A stretch of 19,919 nucleotides of DNA from CAVQEK01 sp964596645. GTDB taxonomy: Bacteria > Bacteroidota > Bacteroidia > Cytophagales > Cyclobacteriaceae. Numbering within the stretch: position 1 is the stretch's first letter; the number at the start of each line of letters is the position of its first letter. The position numbers and the translations under genes were made by a program. Shown here piece after piece: positions 1-7,100 of the stretch. The DNA is taken from positions 1 through 19,919 of the forward strand of contig CAZQVB010000060.1 in NCBI GenBank assembly GCA_964596645.1, given 5' to 3'. The notes beneath the pieces are model-generated. The model saw only the letters and a list, made by a program, of their open reading frames with translations. It made no database searches and was not told the origin of the DNA.

Positions 1-65
1 GGGTGTTTCGTCAGTTTCGGAGTGACATGACGCGGCCCCACGGCCCGTGGAGTGAGATTGGTGGG

Positions 66-91
66 TTGGTAGACTCGTAGATTGGTAGACT
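66..91. repeat. Short direct repeat, 16-bp period
   Basis: The ten bases TTGGTAGACT occur at 66-75 and again at 82-91, giving a 16-bp period. A degenerate third copy (TGGTGGGATG) follows near 97. The surrounding stretch is G/T-rich and has no coding potential on either strand. It looks like decayed simple-sequence DNA. No function can be assigned. Confidence 0.5.
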
Positions 92-191
92 GGTAATTGG
101 TGGGATGGATAGCTGAAAGCAAAGGCAAGTGAAAGCTTTACCGGTGATAAGGATCTCAAAATGCCTTAGAAGATGCAGACTGCCCGTGGCT

Positions 192-226
192 GTTCATTTC
201 TTTTCCTGTTGATGAAAAAGATGAAC
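192..226. repeat. Imperfect inverted repeat downstream of the batA-like gene
   Basis: GTTCAT plus a T/C-rich run (192-204) faces an A/G-rich run ending in ATGAAC (215-226) across a loop of about ten bases. The dyad lies about 45 bp beyond the stop of the minus-strand batA-like gene. It lacks the T-tract expected after the stem on the minus strand, so it does not read as a classic intrinsic terminator. It could be an intergenic repeat or an RNA-end-stabilising hairpin. The rest of 1-271 holds no gene that I can see. Confidence 0.35.
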
Positions 227-271
227 CAAAGAAAAATTAAACCATGCGGCGCTTCAAGGTGAGCATTAGGC

Positions 272-1324
272 TCAATCTTGCAAAACATTGCTCAGAAAGG
301 TGCTCTTGAGCAGCAGCCAGAGGATGAATAGTAAAAGGGCCCAGCGAAGATACACAGGATAATAATCGGTGGTGTCTTTGTATCTACTCTCCTTAATCTC
401 AGCTTTTTCGTATGTGTCAATCCGGTCGAACACCGCCTGCAAAGCTTCATTGTCTGAGGCGCGGTAAAACTGTCCCTCGCCAATCTTTGCAATCTGCCGC
501 AGCGTAGTCTCGTCCAGCGAGCTTTCCACATAGTTGCGCTGACCAAATATGTTGGTGCCGTGTGGCACCCGGCCTTCCTGTCCTATGCCTATGCTGTATA
601 TCTTTATATCGTAGGCGTGTGCCAGTTCGGCGGCTGTGATGGGGTCTATATTGCCAGCAGTATTGTCGCCATCGCTCAGTAGTATCATCACCTTCGAGCT
701 GCTCTCCGACTCGCGCAGGCGGTTGATGCCTACGCCCAAAGCGCTGCCTATGGCCGTGCCCCGGCTGTTTATTTTTTCAAATGATATGTCGCGAATGTAT
801 GCCTTGAGCAGGTCGTAGTCTGTAGTGAGTGGCGACAACGAATAGGCCTCACCGGAGAATATAACCACCCCGATGCGATCCTGAAAACGACCATCGATGA
901 AATCGAGCGCTACTTCTTTGGCGGCTTCAAGCCTGTTGGGCTGAAAATCTTCCAGCTCCATGGAGCGCGATATATCCAGCAACAGCATTATGTCGATTCC
1001 CTCCGTCCATTGCTCTACTTTTTCGTTGGTGCTCTGCGGCCTGGCCAGCCCAGTAATGAGCAGGGCCATCACCAAAGCGATGATCATTGGCGGCACCAGG
1101 CGAAGCCAGCTCGTAAAGTCAGAGCGCAGTTGCTGCTCAGGCAGGGCTATGGTCAGTTTTTGTTTCAGCCTCAGGCCTATGAGCCATCGCACGATGAAGA
1201 TGAGCGGAATGGCCAGCAACAATAGCAGCAGAAAGCCATATTCCCAGGTGAAGCCGCGCAGGGTAGATGGTGCAAACCAGTGGAGGGAAAGCCAATTGTC
1301 TATATCCAGGGTGTAGCTATTCAT
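272..1324 (-). CDS. batA: BatA-like membrane von Willebrand factor A (VWA) protein
   Basis: This 350-residue inner-membrane protein has two N-terminal membrane segments (about 31-49 and 77-93), a VWA domain (about 110-305) and a C-terminal membrane segment (about 325-343). The metal-binding MIDAS motif is intact: D117-x-S119-x-S121, T190 in RGTA and D218/D220 in LLSDGD. This is the layout of Bacteroidota BatA 'aerotolerance' proteins, whose molecular role is poorly defined. The open frame reaches back to 1411, but that would bury 95 bp in the upstream gene. The ATG at 1324 has GGAGG directly before it and overlaps the upstream stop by 8 bp, so it is preferred. It is the last gene of a three-gene cluster. 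No batB-like gene follows within the 271 bp available. Confidence 0.85.
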   Translation of the reverse strand: MNSYTLDIDNWLSLHWFAPSTLRGFTWEYGFLLLLLLAIPLIFIVRWLIGLRLKQKLTIALPEQQLRSDFTSWLRLVPPMIIALVMALLITGLARPQSTNEKVEQWTEGIDIMLLLDISRSMELEDFQPNRLEAAKEVALDFIDGRFQDRIGVVIFSGEAYSLSPLTTDYDLLKAYIRDISFEKINSRGTAIGSALGVGINRLRESESSSKVMILLSDGDNTAGNIDPITAAELAHAYDIKIYSIGIGQEGRVPHGTNIFGQRNYVESSLDETTLRQIAKIGEGQFYRASDNEALQAVFDRIDTYEKAEIKESRYKDTTDYYPVYLRWALLLFILWLLLKSTFLSNVLQD

Positions 1325-2213
1325 CCTCCTGCATTTTGTGTTGGTACCGGGCGCTGGCAAACTGGCCGAGGTAATCGAAATCGGCAACAAGTGCATTGCT
1401 GCGTTCTCCACCGTATATCACGCGGTCCAGGTGGCGCAGCCGCTCGCGCAGCTCGGCATCATCGTATACTTTCACTATTTCCTTGGTGGTCATTTTCGTC
1501 AGCGGCATTTTATCCAGCCCTTCTACATACTGCTTCCACACGTTCAGCACAAATTCAGGCTTTCTGGCAGGCCGCTCGCCAGATGCCTCATTCACCAGTG
1601 CCGCAAAGCGCTCCGTAAACCTCTTGTGCAAACGCGCCATTCTTCGCCTCCGGTATGCCCGCAAAATATTTTTGCCAAAAAACACCGCCACCAGTATGGC
1701 AATGAGCAGCACCACGCCCACAATGGCAGCCAGCAGTGGATAATTAGTTTCTGTTTCTACTTCTACATATTCAGTATTCTCCGTGGGCTCGGTTTGCAGC
1801 TCAGCGTCCGTCACCAGTTCTATCAGGTACACCGAGTCGGGCCTGGCGTAGATGGCCGTGCTGTCGCCACTGCGCACTACATACACCGGCATGCTCAGTT
1901 TCTGTACCGACTCTATTTCGAAAGTAGCCAGGTAGTACACCGCGCTATCGGTGCTCATGGCGGAGTCGGACCGGGTGGGAAAATAAGCTTTGCGTGCGTA
2001 TTCAAATGGTGAGAAGTCGAAGGTGCTGTCGGGGAATAGAACATTGAGTGCATTAGGGTAGGTGGCCGAAAGCACGAAGGGTACTTCTTCGCCGATCTTC
2101 ACACTGTCTTTCAGGAAATACGCCTTGGTGCTGATCTGCTGACCAGACGCTCGACCACAGCACAAGACAGCCAGTGCCAGTATGGCGAATATAAAAAAGG
2201 GTTTTTTAAGCAA
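1317..2213 (-). CDS. Signal-peptide, single-pass membrane protein of a Bat-type cluster; no family recognised
   Basis: This is a 298-residue protein. It has a signal peptide (1-25, ending RASGQQ), an extracytoplasmic region of about 130 residues rich in beta-type sequence, a membrane segment at about 159-180, then a basic cytoplasmic tail (RRRRMAR at 188-194) of about 115 residues. The tail has a helical pattern resembling proteins that sit between DUF58 and VWA genes in other bacteria (DUF4381-like), but I cannot confirm that family. The start codon is TTG at 2213. The signal peptide begins there, and the next in-frame Met is residue 86, so a TTG start is hard to avoid. It overlaps the DUF58 gene by 8 bp and batA by 8 bp, implying translational coupling. 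Its likely role is a membrane adaptor for the two VWA-type partners, which is inference. Confidence 0.75.
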   Translation of the reverse strand: MLKKPFFIFAILALAVLCCGRASGQQISTKAYFLKDSVKIGEEVPFVLSATYPNALNVLFPDSTFDFSPFEYARKAYFPTRSDSAMSTDSAVYYLATFEIESVQKLSMPVYVVRSGDSTAIYARPDSVYLIELVTDAELQTEPTENTEYVEVETETNYPLLAAIVGVVLLIAILVAVFFGKNILRAYRRRRMARLHKRFTERFAALVNEASGERPARKPEFVLNVWKQYVEGLDKMPLTKMTTKEIVKVYDDAELRERLRHLDRVIYGGERSNALVADFDYLGQFASARYQHKMQEDE

Positions 2214-3084
2214 CTTTCCTGGATTTATTGCGCACTCTGAAAAGCTTGATGAGCTTGGGTATGTAATCTTCGTCAGTGTAAATGTTTACATAATTGGCGC
2301 CTTGTTTTTTGCAGAAATCTTCAAGATTGGATTTTGTGCCAATAAAAGTATCTCGTAAGTGTTGTCGAAATGTGGGTGAAGACGTGTTCATCCAAAGCGT
2401 TTTTTTCGACTCTTTGTCGAGCAGGGGCACTATACCCAATCGTGGCAGGCTCGTTTCGCGTTGGTCGCTCAGATGTACCACTACCACATCGTGCTTGCGC
2501 GCCAGTGCCCGCAGGTTGTGCTCGTAGTGGTCGTCTATAAAGTCGGAGAGCACAATCACCACACTTTTCCTTTTGATCATATCCAGGGCAAAAAGAATGG
2601 CTTTGCTCAGGTTCGTTTTCAGCGAAGAAGGCACCAGGCGAAACAGTTCGGCTATAAAGCGAAAAGCGTGCTTGGCACCTTTGCCCGGTTTTATATACCG
2701 CTCTTTTTGGTCGGAAAAGCAAATGAGGCCTATCTGGCTCTGCTGCTGCACGGCCGAGAGTGCGAGCACACCGCATATTTCCTTGGCTATGTCAATCTTT
2801 TGCTGGCCTTGGTTTCCGATCTCTTGGGAAGCGCTCACATCCACCAGAAAGAATACTGTTTGTTCTTTTTCTTCTTTAAATGTCTTCACAAAAGTGCCGT
2901 GCCCTTTGGCCGTTACATTCCAGTCGATGATGCGCACATCATCACCGTATTGGTAAGCGCGCACGTCGTCGAACTCCAGGCCAGAACCTTTAAATACCGA
3001 ATGAAAATCACCCTGCATTTGGTTGTTGATCGCCTTTCTGATCTGTATTTGGTACTTTCTCAGTTTCTTGATCAGCTCCTTCAT
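2206..3084 (-). CDS. DUF58 family protein (VWA-like fold)
   Basis: This is a soluble protein of 292 residues with the DUF58 hallmark near residues 35-60: GLEFDDVR, then YGDDVR, then IDWN and TA. A VWA-like fold follows, with DVSAS at about 82-86 standing in for the MIDAS Asp-x-Ser-x-Ser, and LSDFIDD near the second metal loop. DUF58 proteins usually work with a MoxR AAA+ ATPase and BatA/BatB proteins at the membrane. Here no moxR gene lies upstream, because the neighbour is a divergent lipoprotein gene only 49 bp away. GTG at 3087 is possible, but the adjacent ATG at 3084 is the simpler start. It heads the cluster, and its stop overlaps the next start by 8 bp. Confidence 0.9.
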   Translation of the reverse strand: MKELIKKLRKYQIQIRKAINNQMQGDFHSVFKGSGLEFDDVRAYQYGDDVRIIDWNVTAKGHGTFVKTFKEEKEQTVFFLVDVSASQEIGNQGQQKIDIAKEICGVLALSAVQQQSQIGLICFSDQKERYIKPGKGAKHAFRFIAELFRLVPSSLKTNLSKAILFALDMIKRKSVVIVLSDFIDDHYEHNLRALARKHDVVVVHLSDQRETSLPRLGIVPLLDKESKKTLWMNTSSPTFRQHLRDTFIGTKSNLEDFCKKQGANYVNIYTDEDYIPKLIKLFRVRNKSRKVA

Positions 3085-3099
3085 CACTACATTTTCGGC

Positions 3100-3130
3100 T
3101 TTAAAATTAGGACTTATTTAAGTAATTTTG
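3100..3130 (+). promoter_or_regulatory. Candidate promoter for the DUF4296-mutS2 pair
   Basis: TAATTTTG at 3123-3130 fits the Bacteroidota -7 box TAnnTTTG. TTTA at 3100-3103, 19 bp upstream, is one base off the -33 box TTTG. Transcription would start at about 3135, so the message for the GTG start at 3134 would be essentially leaderless. This could be coincidence. Confidence 0.35.
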
Positions 3131-3133
3131 GCC

Positions 3134-3508
3134 GTGAAAAAATATTTTTTAACGTGCATACTGGCCTTCCTGATGGCCTGCGGCGGCAATGGGCCCGAGC
3201 GCCCCGACGTGTTGTACGAAGAATCGCGTATAGCCTCCATCATGAAAGAACTCTATCTGCTGGAAGCAAAAATCAGAGAACTTCCAATAAAGTCAGATTC
3301 ATCAAAGGTTATTTTCACCATATACGAGAGGCGCATATTTGAGCAATACAATGTAGATACCGCCGACTACCGGGCCAGTTTCAAGTATTACATGAACGAC
3401 CCCGAAGCGCTGGCACGCATCTATGAAATACTTGCCGACAGCCTGAGCCTTCAGGAACGGCTGAACAGTAGTCCGGAAAGCAATACGCAAGAGCCTGCCA
3501 CAGAATAA
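3134..3508 (+). CDS. DUF4296-type lipoprotein
   Basis: This is a small predicted lipoprotein of 124 residues. A short lipoprotein signal ends in LMAC, with Cys16 as the lipidation site. The mature part matches the DUF4296 pattern seen in Bacteroidota: an early 'PDVLYEESRIASIMKELY' segment, then helices with an FEQYNVD stretch and a C-terminal YEILADSL segment. The function of this family is unknown. The open frame permits TTG at 3128, but GTG at 3134 gives the usual Met-Lys-Lys signal start and is preferred. The stop codon and the mutS2 start share one base (TAATG at 3506-3510), so the two are co-transcribed and probably translationally coupled. No functional link between them is established. 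Confidence 0.7.
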   Translation: MKKYFLTCILAFLMACGGNGPERPDVLYEESRIASIMKELYLLEAKIRELPIKSDSSKVIFTIYERRIFEQYNVDTADYRASFKYYMNDPEALARIYEILADSLSLQERLNSSPESNTQEPATE

Positions 3509-5901
3509 TGCTTTACCCCACCAATTTTGAAGAGAAAATAGGTTTCGATAAAATTCGCACGCTGCTCGACCAACGGTGCAGCAGTGCGTCGGGCAGAGCT
3601 TTCGTGAAGGCAATGGGCTTTAGCAATGACCTGCCCGACGTGCAGCGCAACGGCCGCCAGACGGAAGAGTTCATGCAGGCCATACACGCCTCCGACAACC
3701 TGCCATCCATTACCCACCCCGACAGCCAGCACTATCTTTCCACCATTCATATGGCAGGCTCATTTCTGGAGGGAACACAGATATGGGAGATAGGCATGGC
3801 GGTGGAAAGTGTAGTGCAGTGGTTGTCGTTCCTTCACAGAAGCAAGGACAAGTATCCGGAGCTGCATCGATTGGCGCAATCGGTGCAGATCAATGCACAA
3901 ATACCGCAAATGATACAAGACCGGCTCGACGAACGCGGTGAGGTGAAAGACAGCGCTTCGCGTGAGCTGCAACGCATACGGCGCGACCTGCAGCGCATGC
4001 ACGGCCAGGTGCGCAAGTCGCTGGAGCGGATCATCGGGCAGACTACCCGCGAAGGGCTTACCCCCGACGACACCAGCCTCACCGTGCGCAACGGGCGCCT
4101 GGTGATACCGATCAAAGCAGAATATAAGCGCAGTTTCCGAGGCTTTATACACGACGAGTCGGGCAGTGGAAATATAGTGTACATAGAGCCTGCAGAGGTG
4201 CTGGAGACCAACAATGCACTGCGCGACCTTGAGTATCAGGAAAAGCGTGAGGTGATTAAAATACTGGTAGAACTCACCGATTTGCTGCGTCCGGAAGCGG
4301 CACATCTCAAAGATGGTTTCCGGTTGCTAGGCATGCTCGACTTCATCAGGGCCAAGGCAATGTTTTCCCTACAGGTGAAGGCCATATTGCCCAAAACAGA
4401 AGCACGGCAGCAGGTGATGTGGCGCAAAGCCATACATCCGGTATTGCTGCTCAGCCTTCAGAAGCAGGGCAAGAGCATGGTGCCACAGGAATACGCCATA
4501 CACGACGAGCAGCGGATCATCATTATATCGGGGCCCAATGCAGGTGGCAAATCTGTATCGCTCAAAACGGTGGCTCTGCTGCAATATATGCTACAATGCG
4601 GCATGCCCATACCCGTAGCGGAAGATTCCGTTTGCGGTATTTTCGATCGCATATTCATAGAAATAGGCGATGAGCAGTCGATAGAAAACGACCTGAGCAC
4701 CTACAGCTCGCACCTCAGAAGCATGACGCACTTTCTGCAGCATTGCAATGAAAAAACGCTCTTTCTCATCGATGAGTTTGGCTCCGGTACCGATCCGCAA
4801 TTTGGCGGCTCTATAGCCGAAGCCATACTGGAGAAGCTGGTACAATGCGGTGCCCGCGGTATAGTCACTACCCACTTCGGCAACCTGAAGAAGATGGGCA
4901 ACACACGCAGCGGTATCGTGAATGCCCGCATGCGCTTCGATATAAAAAATCTGGAACCACTGTATCAATTGGAAATTGGCCGGCAAGGCAGCTCTTTCTC
5001 ACTGGAAATAGCGGGCAAAATTGGCCTGCCCGCAGGGGTGCTCGATGCCGCCAGGCAAAAAGTAGGTGTAGACGAAGTGCAGTTGGAACGCCTGCTGGGT
5101 GAGTTGGAAGCAGAGAAAAAGCACTATGAAGAAGAGCGCAGGCGATTTGGCCAGCAGGCGGAATTACTCACCAAGTCGCAGCAGCACTACCAGGAGCTGA
5201 AGGAAAAGCTGGAAGCTGAGCGCAGGCAAATCATAGGCAAGGCCAAAGCAGAAGCCGGCGACTTGCTGTGGCAGGCCAACCAAAAGATAGAAAACACCAT
5301 TCGCGCCATTAAAGAAAACAAGGCTGAAAAAGAAAGTACCCGGGCGCTGCGGGAGTCGCTGAGCAGCTTTCGCGATGAGATTGCTCCCAAGCCCACACCG
5401 CAGGAAAAGAAGCCCAGAGTAAAAGTACTCAAGGGTGCCATACAAGCCGGAGATAAGGTGCGCATAAAAGGGCAAGAAAGCATTGGCGATGTGCTGAAGG
5501 TGGAGCGCACCAGCGCCGCGGTGGCGTTTGGCGTGTTGAAATCGAAGGTGGCACTGAGCAGGCTGGAGAAGGTGCAGTCTGCTCCAAAGCCCCGGCAGGA
5601 AGACAAGGCGCCGAAGCTGGGGCGGGCAGGCATCAACCTGACCGATCGCAGAGCGGCCTTCTCCAGCGAGCTCGATCTGCGCGGTAAGCGTGCCGACGAA
5701 GCGCTCATGGCCCTCACCGCTTTCCTCGACGACGCGCTCATGTTTGCCATACCGATGGTGCGCATCATACATGGCAAAGGCGATGGTATACTGCGTGAGC
5801 TGGTGCGCAACGAGCTGAAGGAGTTTAAAACAGTACGCAGCTTCAGTGACGAGCACGCCGACCGTGGCGGCCCGGGCGTTACCGTAGTGGATTTTCAGTG
5901 A
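3508..5901 (+). CDS. mutS2: MutS2 family ATPase with C-terminal Smr nuclease domain
   Basis: This cytoplasmic protein of 797 residues matches the usual MutS2 length. It has a MutS core/clamp region (about 1-310) and an ABC-type ATPase with Walker A GPNAGGKS (342-349), Walker B LFLIDE (418-423) and TTH at 454-456. A charged, coiled-coil-prone linker (about 520-620) and a KOW-like segment (about 645-690) follow. The Smr domain (about 720-797) has LDLRG at 722-726 and HGKGDG at 755-760. It lacks the mismatch-recognition domain of MutS. MutS2 proteins have been linked to suppression of recombination and, in Bacillus, to splitting collided ribosomes. Which role applies here cannot be read from sequence. 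The start overlaps the upstream lipoprotein stop by one base. Confidence 0.95.
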   Translation: MLYPTNFEEKIGFDKIRTLLDQRCSSASGRAFVKAMGFSNDLPDVQRNGRQTEEFMQAIHASDNLPSITHPDSQHYLSTIHMAGSFLEGTQIWEIGMAVESVVQWLSFLHRSKDKYPELHRLAQSVQINAQIPQMIQDRLDERGEVKDSASRELQRIRRDLQRMHGQVRKSLERIIGQTTREGLTPDDTSLTVRNGRLVIPIKAEYKRSFRGFIHDESGSGNIVYIEPAEVLETNNALRDLEYQEKREVIKILVELTDLLRPEAAHLKDGFRLLGMLDFIRAKAMFSLQVKAILPKTEARQQVMWRKAIHPVLLLSLQKQGKSMVPQEYAIHDEQRIIIISGPNAGGKSVSLKTVALLQYMLQCGMPIPVAEDSVCGIFDRIFIEIGDEQSIENDLSTYSSHLRSMTHFLQHCNEKTLFLIDEFGSGTDPQFGGSIAEAILEKLVQCGARGIVTTHFGNLKKMGNTRSGIVNARMRFDIKNLEPLYQLEIGRQGSSFSLEIAGKIGLPAGVLDAARQKVGVDEVQLERLLGELEAEKKHYEEERRRFGQQAELLTKSQQHYQELKEKLEAERRQIIGKAKAEAGDLLWQANQKIENTIRAIKENKAEKESTRALRESLSSFRDEIAPKPTPQEKKPRVKVLKGAIQAGDKVRIKGQESIGDVLKVERTSAAVAFGVLKSKVALSRLEKVQSAPKPRQEDKAPKLGRAGINLTDRRAAFSSELDLRGKRADEALMALTAFLDDALMFAIPMVRIIHGKGDGILRELVRNELKEFKTVRSFSDEHADRGGPGVTVVDFQ

Positions 5902-5951
5902 AAAGCGCATTGGCCTGTCCGGCCCCCGGCTGCGCCATTAATTTGGCTTTT
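5901..5951. terminator. Possible bidirectional terminator between mutS2 and the porP-like gene
   Basis: AAAAGC (5901-5906) can pair with GCTTTT (5946-5951). TGGC/GCCA and CCG/CGG pairs nest inside, interrupted by loops. The element sits between two convergent genes and gives T-rich flanks in both directions. The stem is broken and the call is weak. Confidence 0.25.
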
Positions 5952-5998
5952 ACAATAGCAGGACGGCATGCGTCAGATTTGCAAACACGCCAGTGCAG

Positions 5999-7021
5999 CT
6001 ATTCTCTCCACTGAAAACCGGTGTAGTTGGGGCAGGGAAGGAATTTGCTCTTTTTCGGTGTTTTACTAAGCTGAAAGCCCTGCAACAGCAAGACCACCGA
6101 AAGCTCATGGGAGCCACCGGACGCCGGTCCCAGCTTGTTTACGGTGAGATCGTAGCTATAGCCGACTTCCAGATATTTCATATTCAGGCCGATCATAAAG
6201 ATTATGGCATCGTGTTGCATCTTTTCCTTGTCTTCATTGCCCAGAGGCACCCCCCTATACCATAGCCCTACCAGTATCGGGTCGAATATCACGTTGGCGC
6301 CAACATCAAACTGCTGAAACTCGCCCTGTTGTGTAAACACAATGGAGGGCGACACACTGTTGAGTTTTGTTTTGGCCAGGGGGCCGTGCTTGATGGGAAT
6401 GCGTATGCCGACGTGTGCCGAGAGGCGCATCGGCAGCTTGCTCTGCTCACCGAGCAGGGAGTGGTTTGGGCTATTGATGTGGTAGGCAGAAAAGCCGGCC
6501 CAAAATGATTTGTTGTAGATGACAGCGCCCGACGAGAAGTCGAAGTAGCTGCGGTTGCCGAGCTGGCTGATGGCATCGTCGGTGGTGGGACCGTTGTACT
6601 GTATCTGATCGCCAAACACCAGCTTGTCGAGATCGATGGAGCGCTGACCAAAGCCAAACATGAGTCCGGGTGATAGCACCCATTTTTCACTCAGCCTTAT
6701 TTTAGAGGCGTACAGGCCGGCTATGGTGGTGGTGCGGAGTGCGGCCGATCCGGCCCGGTCTGTCATGGCCAATATGCCAAATCCGCTGTTAAAATTTTCC
6801 AGAAGAAAATCGGCAGATGCGGCAAATGTGGTAAATGCCTGCGGCAAGGCCGTCCACTGCACGCGGCTGTTGAATGCCAGCCGGGGCTCATGGTTGGAGC
6901 CTGTGAAGCCGGGGTTCAGGTACAGCGGCGACGCGTAGTACTGCGAAAACTGCGGGTCTTGCGCTTTCAGCCATGTGCCCAACATCAAACATACCATCAG
7001 TACCAGCGTCACCTTTTTCAT
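5999..7021 (-). CDS. PorP/SprF family type IX secretion-associated outer-membrane protein
   Basis: This is a predicted outer-membrane beta-barrel of 340 residues. A signal peptide (1-20, ending LKA) is followed at 21-41 by the family hallmark QDPQFSQYY...NPGFTGS. Alternating beta-strand sequence runs to the C-terminus. PorP/SprF proteins assist secretion and surface attachment of T9SS substrates that carry the gliding-type (type B) C-terminal domain. The gene lies 79 bp downstream of exactly such a substrate gene on the same strand, mirroring the sprB-sprF arrangement. The open frame reaches 7090, but the ATG at 7021 is preceded by AGGACGG and begins a clean signal peptide, so the first 23 codons are discarded. 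An alternative Met at 7048 is less likely. Confidence 0.9.
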   Translation of the reverse strand: MKKVTLVLMVCLMLGTWLKAQDPQFSQYYASPLYLNPGFTGSNHEPRLAFNSRVQWTALPQAFTTFAASADFLLENFNSGFGILAMTDRAGSAALRTTTIAGLYASKIRLSEKWVLSPGLMFGFGQRSIDLDKLVFGDQIQYNGPTTDDAISQLGNRSYFDFSSGAVIYNKSFWAGFSAYHINSPNHSLLGEQSKLPMRLSAHVGIRIPIKHGPLAKTKLNSVSPSIVFTQQGEFQQFDVGANVIFDPILVGLWYRGVPLGNEDKEKMQHDAIIFMIGLNMKYLEVGYSYDLTVNKLGPASGGSHELSVVLLLQGFQLSKTPKKSKFLPCPNYTGFQWRE

Positions 7022-7100
7022 TTCCGTCCTGTTTATTCTGCTCTTCATTGTGCACCATGTACGGTGCGTCACTTTATTCATACACCACATATCTTTTGCA

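Noticed and set aside
1325..1411. N-terminal extension of the batA-like protein
   Set aside because: It would overlap the upstream gene by 95 bp and adds a non-family sequence. The ATG at 1324 with GGAGG in front fits better.
1338..2012. Plus-strand frame of 224 codons antisense to the Bat-cluster membrane protein
   Set aside because: It is His/Gln/Arg-rich with no recognisable motif and is opposite a gene with a clear signal peptide and membrane segment.
2461..3342. Plus-strand frame of 293 codons antisense to the DUF58 gene
   Set aside because: It is the shadow of a well-supported DUF58 gene and also overlaps the DUF4296 lipoprotein in another frame. No family features are seen.
5164..5910. 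Minus-strand frame of 248 codons opposite mutS2
   Set aside because: It lies opposite the conserved linker and Smr domain of MutS2 and has no motif of its own.
7022..7090. Earlier start for the PorP/SprF protein
   Set aside because: It would place 23 polar residues before a clean signal peptide that starts at 7021 with an AGGACGG site upstream.
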